Source of the DNA: Ichthyophis bannanicus
Lineage: Eukaryota > Chordata > Amphibia > Gymnophiona > Ichthyophiidae
Reading direction: 5' to 3'
Assembly (NCBI GenBank): GCA_033557465.1
Contig: CM066034.1
Coordinates: 412,340,159-412,404,158 of the forward strand
Length of the DNA: 64,000 nt
Of this stretch, positions 54,415 to 64,000 are shown piece after piece. The translations under genes were made by a program, and so were the position numbers. How positions within the stretch are numbered: the first letter of the stretch is position 1; every line of letters starts with the position of its first letter. Under the pieces are notes generated by a model. The model was not told the DNA's origin, did no database searches, and was given only the letters and a program-made list of their open reading frames with translations.

Positions 54415-55850
54415 GTGAGGGTTTCAGGATGGGTTTGTGATTCCTTTTTCAGGGTCACCTCTGTTTCATCGGGCCCGCTATGCCTCCTCAATGAAGCAGC
54501 TACAGGGGATTGTTTTCTGAAAGTTGCAGAAGGAGCTGGAGCTGGGCAGAATTGCAGTTCCGTTTGAGCATCCTCCGCTGCATAATCTGGTGGTGTCCCT
54601 ATTGGGGATTGTGCCGAAGGAGCTGGGCAAGTATCGGCTCATTCACAATTTGCCATATCCTGTGGGGCTCAGTGTGAATGATTTTATTGACTCGGCTTTG
54701 TTCGGTACAATATGTGTCCTTTGATTCTGCTGTCGGCCTACTGCAGAGAGCTGGGCAGGGGGCACTGATAGCAAAGGCAGATGTGGAGTCTGCGTTTTGA
54801 TTGCTCCTTATTCACCCCAGTTCATTTTATCTGCTTGGTTTCATTTCCAGGGGCGGTATTATGTCGAAAATGCATGACCATGGGATGTTTGGTGGCCTGT
54901 GCCTGTTTTGAGGCCTTTTCTTCCTTCCTCCATTGGGCATTCCAGCGGGCTGCCCAGTCTGATGCAATGGTGTATTTGTTATAACGTTGGCAGGGTCCCC
55001 GGAGTGTGGCTGGATGTTGAGGGTCTTCCAGCAGTTGGCAAAGGTTTTGGGTGTGCCATTTTGGCAGAGGGGAAGACAGAGGGTCCCACTACCGCTCTCA
55101 CTTTTCTCGGCATCGAACTGGATTCCATAAGTACGGAATCTCGGTTGCCGGCAAAGAAGGTCTCCAGATTGGTGGGTTTGATTCAGCAGGCTTTGTCCCA
55201 GTCTGTTGATGCTGGGCCAGGTGCAAGAACGTTTGGGGCATTTCAATTTTGCAGGTTGGGTGATACCTATGGGGAGAGCATTTGGCTGGCATTCCTCACT
55301 CGAGGGGTGTGGAAAAAGCATCATTTTATTCGGCTGAGTAGCGGTGTGAGGATGGACTTGGGCATTTGGTTGGAGTTCTTGCAGGGTTTCAATGGGATGT
55401 GTGTGTGGCAATCACCAGTGGTGTCCAATCTTGATCTGGAACTATATACAGACGCCTCCAGAAGAATCAGTTTTGGAATTTATTTTTGAGGCACATGGTG
55501 TGCAGAGGCTTGGCCCGAGGCATGGAAAGATCAGGGTTGGTGCTGGAACATTACATTTTTGGAGCCGTTCCCCATTTGGGTGGCATTGCTGCTGTGGGGC
55601 AAGCTTCTGTGTAATTGGAACTTGCTCTTCTGTTCCAATAATATGGCGGTGGTGATGGTGATCAACCGGCAGTCTGCGAGCTCCCCCTCGGTGATGGGAT
55701 TGGTTTGCCAGTTGGTACTTCAGTGCTTACAGCTCAATGTATTGTCGGGGGCGAAACATGTGCCTGGGGTCAATAATTCAGTTGCGGAAGCTTTATCTCA
55801 TTACAGTGGGCCTGGTTTCATGCTTTGGCTTCACCCATGAATGCTGCCCC
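54415..55850 (+). pseudogene. DIRS-2 reverse transcriptase and RNase H, decayed
   Basis: The RT begins with GFQDGFVIPF and SMKQLQGIV. The frame 54524-54724 has LELGRIAVPFEHPPLHNLVV, GIVPKELGKYRLIHNLPYP and VGLSVNDFID. Palm residues appear as KADVES (near 54780) and GCLVACACFEAFSSFLHWAF, but the YLDD box expected after MVYLL near 54970-54985 is lost. The thumb reads TALTFLGIELDSISTESRLP and KKVSRLVGLIQQAL. RNase H: LELYTDAS (55437), LFCSNNMAVVMVINRQSAS, LQLNVLSGAKHVPGVNNSVA and EALS. It has many stops. These blocks are diagnostic of DIRS-type polymerases. Confidence 0.75.
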
Positions 55851-56756
55851 TTCCCGAATCCCGAAGAATTGTTGGGATGTCCTTCCTCATCACTTGGAAG
55901 ATTGTTGAGGGCGATTCTGGCAGCAAACACCTGTAAAACCTATGAAGCTAGCTGGTGGCATTTCTTGAACTTGGTGCCAGTGGGAGGGTGGCAGATTATG
56001 CATCACGATGTCTTGCGTTTTCTGGAGGTGGCATTTGAGCATCTCTTGTCGCCACATGCTATCTTGGGGCTGTTGGGGAGTGTAGCTTTTGTGACAAAGC
56101 TCCGTGGGTCCCTGTCCCTACAGTGTCTTTTAGTCCGGAAGCTTGTGAAAGGCTTTGCCAGAGCACGGTCATTCTCTGTGGGGAGGCTGGTGTGGCAACT
56201 CATATGGCATGATACACTATTGACTCTGTTGGTGGTCTTGCGTTACTCCCTTTGAAGTGGAATTATTCACCATGGCTTTTGCCTTTGTGTTCTTCACAGT
56301 GCTGAGTGGGGGAGTTGGTGGCAACTTCCAAGTCCTGTTTGGGTGATAGGGGACTTCTAGATGATGATGTGGTGCTCTTGGAGGAAGAGGTGCAGTTGCA
56401 GATATGGTATAGCAAGACTGATCAGTTGGGATGTGGCATGTGAGTCTGCTTACGGAGAGTTCCTGGCTTGCTCTCCTGTCTGGTTCGTTGTTGCCCAGAC
56501 CTTTTTATGTTCTCGACCAGAGGGGGATCTATTTTAGTTGTGCCACGAGCAAGTGGATCCGCTGACCCGGTTCCAGTTTTCAGCTATTTTGAAGCAGGAA
56601 TTTGGGGTAGCGGGTTTCCCGCTGCAGGCATTTGGAATGCATTCATTCTGCATTGGAGCGGCCATGCTGGATGCTGCGCAGGGCCTCTCAGTGCCAGCGA
56701 TTCAGCATTTGGGACATTGGAAGTCCAATGTGTATAAGAGATATGTGTGCTAAATG
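55851..56756 (+). pseudogene. DIRS-2 tyrosine recombinase (integrase), inactive
   Basis: This enzyme would insert the circular DIRS DNA. The N-terminal core-binding domain (frame 55737-56255) reads LLRAILAANTCKTYEASWWH, FLEVAFEHLLSPHAILGLLG and VAFVTKLRG. The catalytic C-terminus (frame 56538-56753) is VDPLTRFQFSAILKQEF, FGMHSFCIGAAMLDAAQGL and IQHLGHWKSNVYKRYVC. The His-Ser-Phe-Arg block has Cys in place of the catalytic Arg (HSFC), while the nucleophile Tyr (KRY) is retained. Frameshifts separate the two halves. Confidence 0.8.
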
Positions 56757-56799
56757 GTCTCCTCCACAGCCTTTTCAGCTTCCTTTTCTTTCAGTTTTA

Positions 56800-57302
56800 A
56801 CCCCAGGATTGTGGCAGCGGGAGTTCCTAGTGTGGATGTGTGGGCATTCCTTCATTTTCTGGGCCAGGAGGAGAGTGACCGAATCCAAATGGGGCTTGAA
56901 TCTGGGCCTAGCTGAAGCTGGAGTGCTGCTGCAGTGGATGGGCCTCCGAGGGATGCAGTGATCCCAATTGCTACTTGTGTTACTGAAGCACAGCAAGTAT
57001 AATTAACCCCATTGTATTTCTGTTCATTTGGGGAGCAATGATCTTTTTACAGTGAATGGTGTGGGCCTTATCCGATAAATGAAAAGGGATATTTTCTTAA
57101 TACGTTGTTACTTCCCTGCTATGATAGTCATTTGGTCGCAGATAATTCCTAGGCGCCTGTGGCACGATGCCCTCTGACCGCAAGTGGTAGAGCGTTTGAG
57201 GAGACGAGTGAATGCGGAAGTATCCAAGTTTATCCATTTATTTCAGGGGCTGGTGATGGCTCATGACTTAATTACAGTTGATTGCTGGGGTTGTTTCTCT
57301 GG
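56800..57302 (+). pseudogene. DIRS-2 SGNH-hydrolase-like gene, first part
   Basis: SGNH hydrolases are Ser/Asp/His esterases. Block I is FLVWMCGHSFIFWARRR with GHSF at 56842-56853 (the nucleophile Ser). LLQWMGLRGMQ follows. The block with GxND reads VHLGSND at 57022-57042 (frameshifted from block I). IVIWSQIIPRRLWHDAL and VERLRRRVNAEVSKFIHL follow. The gene breaks at about 57302, where a 5.4-kb LINE inserted; the DGxHLS block lies at 62674. Several stops occur. An SGNH gene downstream of the recombinase is something I recall from vertebrate DIRS-like elements; its role there is unknown to me. Confidence 0.7.
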
Positions 57303-57434
57303 ACTAGAAAAGGGGACTGCTACTTCTGGAGAGAGATCTGCAATTGTGAGTAAATACTTCTGGGAATTTTTCTGAAAGGAATTCTTTGGAGTAAAGCTTA
57401 TTAATCTGTGAACCCAATGTATTTGTTAAATCAG

Positions 57435-57690
57435 TCAGGGCCTAGTAGCAGCAGTTAAAATGTAAAACTTAGAAGAGAGTTTTCTGGTTAGATTTAGAAC
57501 CCAGCAGAGAGATTATAGTTTAAATTTAAAACTCACTCAGGGCCTAGTAGCAGCAAAGTGCTTTTAGTTTAAATTTATAACACAGGAGAGAGCTTTTTGG
57601 TTAAATTTAGAACCTAGCAGAGAGCTTCTATTTTAAATTTCATAACAAGTCACAGCCTAGCAGCAGCAAAGAACTTTAATTTAAATCAAA
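57435..57690 (+). repeat. 102-113-bp tandem repeats in LINE 5' UTR
   Basis: TCAGGGCCTAGTAGCAGCA starts at 57435 and 57537, and a variant TCACAGCCTAGCAGCAGCA at 57650. Between them the phrase TTTAGAACC(C/T)AGCAGAGAG recurs. The copies are imperfect. 5'-UTR tandem repeats often carry LINE promoters, but that is inference here. Confidence 0.65.
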
Positions 57691-57972
57691 TCAGAATATA
57701 ACTTAGCATAGAAGGCAAAGCAGGGTCAGTATTCTTTGAACAACAAATACATTCTTCTAGAGACCTTTACAAAGATGCCCTCTACCTAGGGGGCAAGAGA
57801 CCTCTGAAACTTTTTCAATAGGTGTTAACGCCAGGTGGCAGGTCAAAAGGCCATTTTGAAAGACTCCTTCTATCCAAGAAAGGACTGTTAATCACCCAGG
57901 AAGTTGGTCACAGCTTACCTCAGAAGAACAGAACAGGGTACTGTGTAGCAGCCCTCTTTTAATAAGTCTTAT

Positions 57973-58006
57973 TTCCCTCCCTCCCTTCCTCCCTCCCTCC
58001 CTCCCC
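57973..58006. repeat. CCCT/CCTT simple repeat
   Basis: A pyrimidine run of TCCC, TTCC and CCTC units in the LINE 5' UTR. Confidence 0.8.
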
Positions 58007-58275
58007 AAAACCCACCCACCCCTGGGGAAATCGTAGCTTTATAGGTACTTATACATCTTAAAGGAAAGGAGGTGCTCTGAGGTGCAGCTCGTTATCCAAA
58101 TCAGTCATACACTAAGGACCTGACATTAATTAAGCTTCAGTTGAACAAGGAATATTAAATGTATTAGGTACACTTTTATTAGTATGCATATCCACAGCAA
58201 CTCTCAGTAACTAAAGAACTTAAAGATCTAAACACAAGCTTAAAACTAAGATGCAGAAAGCAGTACAGCAGTGAG

Positions 58276-59185
58276 ATGGGGGCTTCCCAGTCTTTTGCAT
58301 TGAGTGTCACATGTATGATTTTCTCCCATTTGGTGAGAAGTCTTACCTGTGCACTAGGTGCAAGGAGCTCTTTGCCCTCAGGGAACGAGTCTGTTGTCTA
58401 GAGGCTAGAGTAGCAGACTTGGAAGACATAAGAAAGACAGAGAGGTACATAGACGAGACCTACAGGGATATAGTCCCGAAGTCCCACCTCTAGTCTGGCA
58501 GCATCCCTGTTGCCATGGAGGAGAGAGGTCACATAACAGGACAGCATCTCCCTGGTGTGGCAGGAAGTGATCCTGTAACTAGGACCTGTCCTCCAGGTGT
58601 TGTAACACCCTCTTGCACCGAGGAAGTTTCTCCAGAGCCATGTGCCCATAAGGGAAGGGTTAGGACAACCGTTATAGTTGGTGATTCAATCATTAGGCAT
58701 GTAGATAGCTGGGTGGCTGGTGGATGTGAGGATCTCCTGGTAACATGCCTGCCTGGTGCGAAGGTAGCAGACCTCACGCGCCACCTAGATAAGGTCTTAG
58801 AAGACTTAGATAGTGCTGGGGAGGAGTCTGATGTCTTAGTACATGACATAGGTAAATGTGGTAGGGAGGTTCTGGAGGCTAAATTAGGTTTTTAGGTAGG
58901 AAGTTGAAATCCAGAACTTCCAGGGTAGCGTTCTCCGAAATTCTTCCTGTTCCACGCACAGGACCCAAAAGGCAGGGAGAGCTCCGGAGTCTCAATGAAT
59001 GGATGAGACAATGGTACAGAGATGAGGGGTTTGGATTTATTAGGAAATGGGGAACATTCTGGGGAAAGGAGGGGCTCTTCTGAAGGGATGGGCTTCAACT
59101 TAACCGGGATGGAAACAGGCTGCTGGCATTAACCTATAAAAAGGAGATAGAGCAGCTTTTAAACTACATAATAGGGGAAAGCCGA
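58276..59185 (+). pseudogene. CR1/L2 LINE ORF1: zinc-finger-like start and SGNH-type esterase
   Basis: ATG 58276 opens MGAS and, one frameshift later, CIECHMYDFLPFGEKSYLCT and RCKELFALRERVCCLEARV: a paired CxxC finger followed by a coiled coil. The esterase domain (frame 58515-58895) starts RTTVIVGDSIIRHVDSW with GDS (nucleophile Ser), LVTCLPGAKVADLTRHL and VLVHDIGKCGREVL, then RKLKSRTSRVAFSEILPV, and ends RDGLQLNRDGNRLLALT near 59087-59130. The conserved DGLHLN has Gln for the catalytic His, and a TGA lies just before it. ORF1 proteins with this esterase are known from CR1/L2 LINEs. Not functional in this copy. Confidence 0.75.
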
Positions 59186-59285
59186 CAGTCGCACAAGAGC
59201 GCATGTTTCGGAAGAATGTATCCTTGAAGGATACAACCAAAAGCAGAGAGGTTCCAAAAAAGAATAAGGTAGCCCAAATGCCCTT

Positions 59286-59513
59286 GAGTAGGAGTGGAGG
59301 AGTAGCCTAGTGGTTAGAACACTGGCTTGGTAACAAAGCAACCAGGGTTCGATTCCCACTAGCACTCCTTGTGGCCTTGGGCAAGTCACTAAACCCTCCA
59401 TTGCCTTGGAAGAAAGGCCTGGCAATCTACTTCCGGTCACACTGCCAAGAAAACCCAGGAGCTTCTGGGTCGCCAGGAGTCAGGACTGACTTGAAGGCAC
59501 ACATTGCATTTGC
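59286..59513 (+). mobile_element. tRNA-derived SINE, plus orientation
   Basis: A-box TAGCCTAGTGG at 59303-59313 and B-box GGTTCGATTCC at 59346-59356. The body has GGCCTGGCAATCTACTTCC and GCCAAGAAAACCCAGGAGC, then GGAGTCAGGACTGACTTGAAGGCAC. Both boxes match consensus better than the 894-1105 copy. It lies between the two ORFs of the LINE, so it is younger than the LINE. Confidence 0.85.
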
Positions 59514-59573
59514 ATGGAACAGACAGAGCTTAAAGATTCCAAATTACCCATGCTTACCAACAACCAGATTAAT

Positions 59574-62505
59574 ATGAATAAAACAGAGTCACTAAAATGC
59601 TTGTATGCAAATGCTAGAAGTCTAAAAAATAAGATGGGATGGTTAGAATATATAACACTAAATGAGAAGTTAGATATGAATGGAATCTCAGAGACATGGT
59701 GAAAGGAGGACAGCCAGTGGGACACTGTGATACCTGGGTACAAACTACATCGTAATGATAGAGCTGATCAAATTGGTGGAGGAGTTGCACTCTATGTTAG
59801 AGAGGGTATTGAATCAGAAAGGATTAAAGTTTTGCAGGAAACAAAATTTGCTGTAGAATCTCTATGGATTGAAATTCCATGTAAAAAGGGGAAGGTGATA
59901 GGAGTGTGGGTGTACTATCGACCGCTTGGCCAGAATGAATAAATGGATGATGAAATGCTCAAAGAAATCAAGGAAGCTAACAAATGTTACAGCACAGTAA
60001 TAATAATGGGTGATTTCAATTACCCCGGTATCGACTGGGTCAGTGTCACAGCTGGAAATGCTAGGGAGATAAAGTTCCTAGATGAAATAAATGACTGCTT
60101 CTTGGAGCAGCTGATTCATGAACTGGCCAGAGGGGAAGCTACATTGGACCTAGTCCTTAGTGGAACACCAGATCTGGTGCAAGAGATAAGGGTGTTGGGG
60201 GTCACCTGGCAATAGTGATCATAGCATAATCGCGTATGATTTAATTAGTGGAGGAGGGATGGTAAGGAAATCCACAGTAATACCTTTTAACTTTGAAAAG
60301 GGAGACTATGATAAAGTGAGGAATATAGTTAAGAAAAAACTAAAAGGAGCAGTTGCAAAGGTTAAAGACTTACATCAAGCTTGGGTGTTGTTTAAAAATA
60401 CTATCTTGGAAGCCCAGACCAGCTGTATTCCACGCTTTAAGAAAAGTGGAAGGAAGTCCATAAAACTGCCAGCATGGTTTAAAGGTGAGATCAGAGAGGC
60501 TGTTGTTGCCAAAAAAGGATCTTTCAGGAAATGGAAAAAAGAGCCAAATGACAAAAACTGGAAACAGCTCAAGCACTGGCAAGTTAAATGCAAGGCATTG
60601 ATAAGGCAGGCAAAGGGAGAATTTGAGAAGAACTTTGCTGCGGAAGCAAAAACGCGCAATAAAGACTTTTTCAAGTAAATTCGTAGCAAAAAAACCTGTG
60701 AGAGAGTCAGTTTGTCTATTAGATGATAGAGGGGTTAAAGGGGCACCAAGAGGCGACAAGGCGAAAGAGGACAGACTAAATGAATTCTTTGCTTCGGTCT
60801 TTACTGAGGAAGATGTAGGGATGTTTGAAATCCAAGTTGTAATACCTGTTTTTTGTGAAATCAATGTGTTTCAACCTGCATTGTACAAATTAATGTTACT
60901 TGTAAACCACGCTGATTCTAAATAGCGCGTTATAGAAAAGATTTAAATTAGAAAAAAAAATGTTACCCATGACTGAAGTGGTATTTGAAGGTGCGGAAGA
61001 ATTGAAGGAAATATCGATACATCGGGAAGATGTATTAGAACTATTTGATAAACTGAAGAGAAGCAAATCACTAGGACTAGATGATATACATCCAAGGGTG
61101 TTGAAAGAACTGAAATATGAGATTGCAGACCTGCTATTAGTAATCTGTGAATTATAAAATCATCTGTAATACCTGAAGACTGGAGGATGGCAAACGTAAC
61201 ACCAATTTTTAAAAAGGATTCCAGGGTGATCCAGGAAACTACAGACAGGTAAGCCTAATGTCGGTTCCGGGAAAAATGGTAAAAACCATCATAAAGAACA
61301 AAATTGCTGAACATGTAGATAGTCATGGCTTAATGGGAGACAGCCAACATGGCTTTAGACAAGGAAGATCTTGTCTTACTAATCTGTTATGTTTTTTGAA
61401 GGTGTGAATAAACAGGTTAATATAGTGTATTTGGACTTTCAGAAAGCCTTTGACAAGGTCCCTCATCAGAGACTTTTGGCAAAACTAAAGAGTCATGGGA
61501 CAGGAGGCAATTTACTATTGTGGATCAGAAACTGGTTAAAAGATAGGAAGCAGAGGGTAGGGCTAAATGGCCAATTTTCCAAATGGAGAAAGGTGAATAA
61601 TGGTGTACCCCAGGGATCTGTGCTGGGTCCGCTGCTTTTTGACATTCATAAATGACCTAGGAAAGGGAATAATGAGTAAGGTTATCAAATTTACAGATGA
61701 CACAAAACTATTTAAAGTTGTTAAAACCCATGAGAATTGTGGAAACTTGCAAGAGTATCTTGATAAATTGGAAGACTGGGCATCAAAATGGCAGATGAAA
61801 TTTAATGTGGACAAGTGCAAAGTTATACACCTAGGAAAGAACAATCCAAACTATGGTTACACGATGCAAGGTTCCACATTATGAACCACCACCCAGGAAA
61901 AAGATTTAGGCATCATTGTGGATAACATGTTAAAACCCTCCACCCAGTGTGCAGCAGCGGTCAAGAGAGCAAATAGAATGCTAGGTATCATAAGGAAAGG
62001 AATGGAAATTAAAACAAAAGATATTATAATGCCTCTGTATCGTTCCATGGTGCTACCGCACCTTGAATATTGTGTGCAATTCTGGTCGCTGTATCTTAAA
62101 AAGGATATAGCGTTATTAGAAAAGGTTCAGAGAAGAGCCATCAAAATGGTAAAGGGGATGGAAGGATACCCCTATGAAGAAAGGTTAAAAGGTTTAGGGC
62201 TCTTTAACCTGGAAAAGAGACGGCTGAGGGGAGATATGATAGAAGTCTATAAATTAATGAACGGAGTGGAACGGGTAAACGTAGATCGATTGTTTACGTT
62301 ATGAGAATATAGAAAGACTAGGGGACATGCAATGAAGCTACAGGGTAAACTATTTAAGACTAATAAGAGAAAATATTTTTTCACTCAACGTGTAATCAAA
62401 CTCTGGACTTTGTTACCGGAGGATGTAGTAAAGGCTGTTAGTTTAGCTGGGTTTAAAAAATGTTTGGACATGTTCCTGGAGGAAAGGCCCATAAACCATT
62501 ATTAA
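59574..62505 (+). pseudogene. CR1/L2 LINE ORF2: endonuclease and reverse transcriptase, broken
   Basis: The ATG at 59574 opens MNKTESLKCLYANARSLKNK. Endonuclease: LDMNGISETW, GYKLHRNDRADQIGGGVALY, VIGVWVYYRP and MGDFNYPGIDW. Middle: FKKSGRKSIKLPAWF. RT: SMSLGLDDIHP-like KSLGLDDIHPRVLKEL (about 61056-61110), SVPGKMVKTIIKNKIAEHV, HGFRQGRSCLTNLL, VYLDFQKAFDKVPHQRLL, GVPQGSVLGPLLF, and the catalytic box FTDD at 61690-61701 (usually FADD). The C-terminus is LLEKVQRRAIKMVKGMEGYP, RLRGDMIEVYKLMNG and KTRGHAMKL. Stops and shifts near 59702, 59942, 60210, 60675, 61157 and 61650 kill it. Confidence 0.85.
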
Positions 62506-62673
62506 AAAGGGACCCAGGATTTCAATGCTTGACCCAATACAAGCATTGTGGAACCTGTGTCTTTTGGGGAAACTGTTAGGTACGTATGACCTAGATTGGC
62601 CACTTTTGGAAACAGGATACTGGGCTTGATGGACCTTGGTCTGACCCAGTATGGCATATCTTATGTTCTTATG

Positions 62674-63240
62674 GGCTGCATTTGTCCGTTATTGGTCAGG
62701 TATCTTTATGAGTTCTATTCAAGATGTTTTGGAGGGGTGCAGTAAGGCATTTCAGTCCGCAGCATTGGTGGAGGGAGGCGGAGACATGCAAGGTGCAGTC
62801 TCCACTAATGGCAGGATTTAGAGGTGGCTGACCTCCCCCTAGCGTTAATTTCTTCCACCACCCCTTGAAAGGAAGGGGAGGAAAGCAGAGATGGGAGCAC
62901 TGGGATTTCCTGCAGCATGGGCATCACTGCCATGTGCTGTCCCAGTTACATTAAGACTCCCATAGGTTGAACAAGTCTCAGCCTGGTGTCACTGCAGTCT
63001 GGGGAGTGAGGGGGTGGGGGGGGGGGTTGGCAGTAGAGGAGAGTATGGAAATATGGACTAGATCTGGAGCTATGATGACACCGTCTAGCCTGACCCTTTG
63101 GTGAGGCTTGATAAAATTTTATTTGTGATGTTATTGTTAAATATTCAAATGTTGAATAAAGCTGCAGCCAGTGTTTGCCAATTACCTCTCTGGGAGTGTT
63201 ATTTCATAGTTTGCGCTTGGGCAAATGAATGGTGAGTACG
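62674..63240 (+). pseudogene. DIRS-2 SGNH last block and 3' end of the element
   Basis: Directly after the LINE tail, the +1 frame reads LHLSVIGQ, the catalytic DG(L/V)HLS block of the interrupted SGNH gene. Then, after a shift, MSSIQDVLEGCSKAFQSAAL and EGGGDMQ follow. Non-coding sequence with 'gtctagcctgaccctttggtgaggc' and an AATAAA (near 63158) leads to 'gctgcagccagtgtttgcc', which I take as the 3' end of DIRS-2. The exact boundary is uncertain. Confidence 0.55.
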
Positions 63241-63680
63241 AATTCCTATGTTATGGCAGCCCCGGAGAATGAGATTTAGTGGTTGCTGAAATGAACACCG
63301 TCGTATCGAAGCACTAGCTGAAAAAAGGTTTAAAAACGTAACTTTGAGAGTCTAAGGATTGCTGAAGCAAGTAGGGGATGGAGCTATGCCTCTGAGTGGA
63401 AGGGACTCTGCCGACAGGATATTGTATGGCCACAAGTATTCAACTTGCCAGCTATTGATGCCGGAAGATCAAGTTGGGGTCCTGGTGGCCTATTTCAACT
63501 GGCCCTAAGGCTCTCTGGACCATGGTCTGAAGGGGCTTGCCCAAAGGGGCTTGGCACACCCCTTTTGCACCCTTTAAGTGCACCGACAGCACCGAGCACA
63601 CTTAATGCTGTTGTTCTTCCAAGGTACTGTTCTGTTGTTTCTTTGCATATTGATATGTGAACATTATTTTTGGATGTACC
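63241..63680 (+). other. Probable L1 5' UTR
   Basis: It precedes an L1 ORF1 start. A GC-richer block with 'ggcttggcacaccccttttgcaccc' lies at 63535-63575. I see no gene. Where L1 begins is not resolvable. Confidence 0.35.
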
Positions 63681-64000
63681 ATGGGGAAACATAAAGTCAA
63701 GAAATCGACCGCTAGAGCAACCCCATTGATTCCATCTGACAGCAAAGTGGTGGGCCCCCTTGAAAAACATTTTCTTACTCTGCCCAGTCAACACTCTCTC
63801 TCGGAAGGGGCGTCGATCGGCTTCATAGAAAGGTCTCCTCCTCCTTTTCCTACTCCGCAATTGTCATCTACTTTGGATTTCATACCCTTTTCTGATTTAC
63901 TTATTGTCTCTCCACCTAGGCCTTTACACAAGCTAGTAGATCTGGAGGGGAGGCCAAAGAGCTTAGGTCGCCCTCCTGAGGATATTACATTAAAAGATTT
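63681..64000 (+). CDS. L1 LINE ORF1, N-terminal part, runs off the window
   Basis: ATG 63681 (context TACCATGG) starts MGKHKVKKSTARATP and stays open to base 64000, at least 106 codons. Residues include a Pro-rich SPPPFPTPQLSS, PRPLHKLVDLEGRPKSLGRP and PEDITLKD at the edge. The basic start, Pro/Ser-rich stretch and the 'LEGRPKSLGRPPEDITLKDLW'-like entry to the coiled coil are usual for L1 ORF1 (RNA-binding trimer) of amphibians. The trimerisation and RNA-binding domains would lie beyond the window. There are no lesions in the visible part. Confidence 0.6.
   Translation, partial: MGKHKVKKSTARATPLIPSDSKVVGPLEKHFLTLPSQHSLSEGASIGFIERSPPPFPTPQLSSTLDFIPFSDLLIVSPPRPLHKLVDLEGRPKSLGRPPEDITLKD

Larger units (their letters stand above)
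57303..62673 (+). mobile_element. CR1/L2-type LINE, nearly full length, inserted in the SGNH gene
   Basis: It has a 5' UTR with tandem repeats, ORF1 (58276 to about 59185), ORF2 (about 59574-62505) and a 3' tail ending 'gggcttgatggaccttggtctgacccagtatggc...ttatgttcttatg' at 62673, the hallmark of CR1-like LINEs of reptiles and amphibians. A SINE sits between ORF1 and ORF2. Sequence on both sides is DIRS-2 SGNH coding. No clear target duplication is seen. Confidence 0.8.

Noticed and set aside
47561..57302. Endogenous retrovirus
   Set aside because: RT and RNase H are of DIRS type, a tyrosine recombinase replaces a DDE integrase, and no LTR, protease or envelope gene is seen.

Overview
The window is intergenic, repeat-built DNA from a large vertebrate genome. 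I found no host protein-coding gene, rRNA or functional tRNA. The mixture of non-LTR elements (Tx1-like, CR1/L2-like, L2, L1), DIRS-type tyrosine-recombinase retrotransposons (one carrying an SGNH-hydrolase gene), tRNA-derived SINEs and a Harbinger-like Myb exon points to an amphibian. A caecilian is my best guess, from the style of the LINE 3' tails; this is inference, not proof.

Layout. Bases 1-5.3 kb hold old fragments: a CR1/L2 3' piece split by a SINE, hairpin-rich foldback sequences, and a MITE-like element split by an L2 fragment. Bases 5.3-9.6 kb are a block of 202-bp tandem repeats with tRNA-like cores, a 340-bp C-rich tract, a short tandem repeat and one Myb/SANT-like exon ending in a splice donor. 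Bases 9.6-27.5 kb are two full-length copies (A, then B) of a roughly 9-kb LINE on the plus strand, joined head to tail. Bases 27.5-47.56 kb are relatives on the minus strand, also head to tail: G, then a 5'-truncated H, then an internally deleted E, then the 5' part of C. Minus-strand C meets the 3' end of plus-strand B.

The 9-kb LINE has an unusually long ORF1 (about 1,420-1,530 codons: acidic/coiled-coil N-terminus, long low-complexity middle, RNA-binding domain, three CCHC knuckles). Two bases later an ORF2 follows (apurinic-type endonuclease, reverse transcriptase with YADD or FADD, C-terminal CCHC). It ends in a G/T-rich 3' UTR with a roughly 66-bp repeat and an AAATTTCC(CCC) terminus instead of poly(A). 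This organisation fits the Tx1 branch of L1-like elements, which is known for sequence-specific targets. Here new copies appear to land on the C-run at the 3' end of resident copies and build stacks. That stacking, and a conserved ETS-palindrome/CRE/YY1 cluster buried inside ORF1, are the main candidates for something undescribed.

Bases 47.56-51.7 kb are a minus-strand DIRS element (gag, RT, RNase H) into which the G stack and an L2 fragment inserted. From about 52.1 kb to 63.2 kb lies a second, plus-strand DIRS element: gag, RT/RNase H, tyrosine recombinase and an SGNH hydrolase. The SGNH gene is split by a 5.4-kb CR1/L2 LINE that itself encodes an SGNH-type esterase and carries a SINE. The right edge is the start of an L1 ORF1 that runs off the window. 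Nearly every coding region is broken. B is the least damaged copy of the main LINE.
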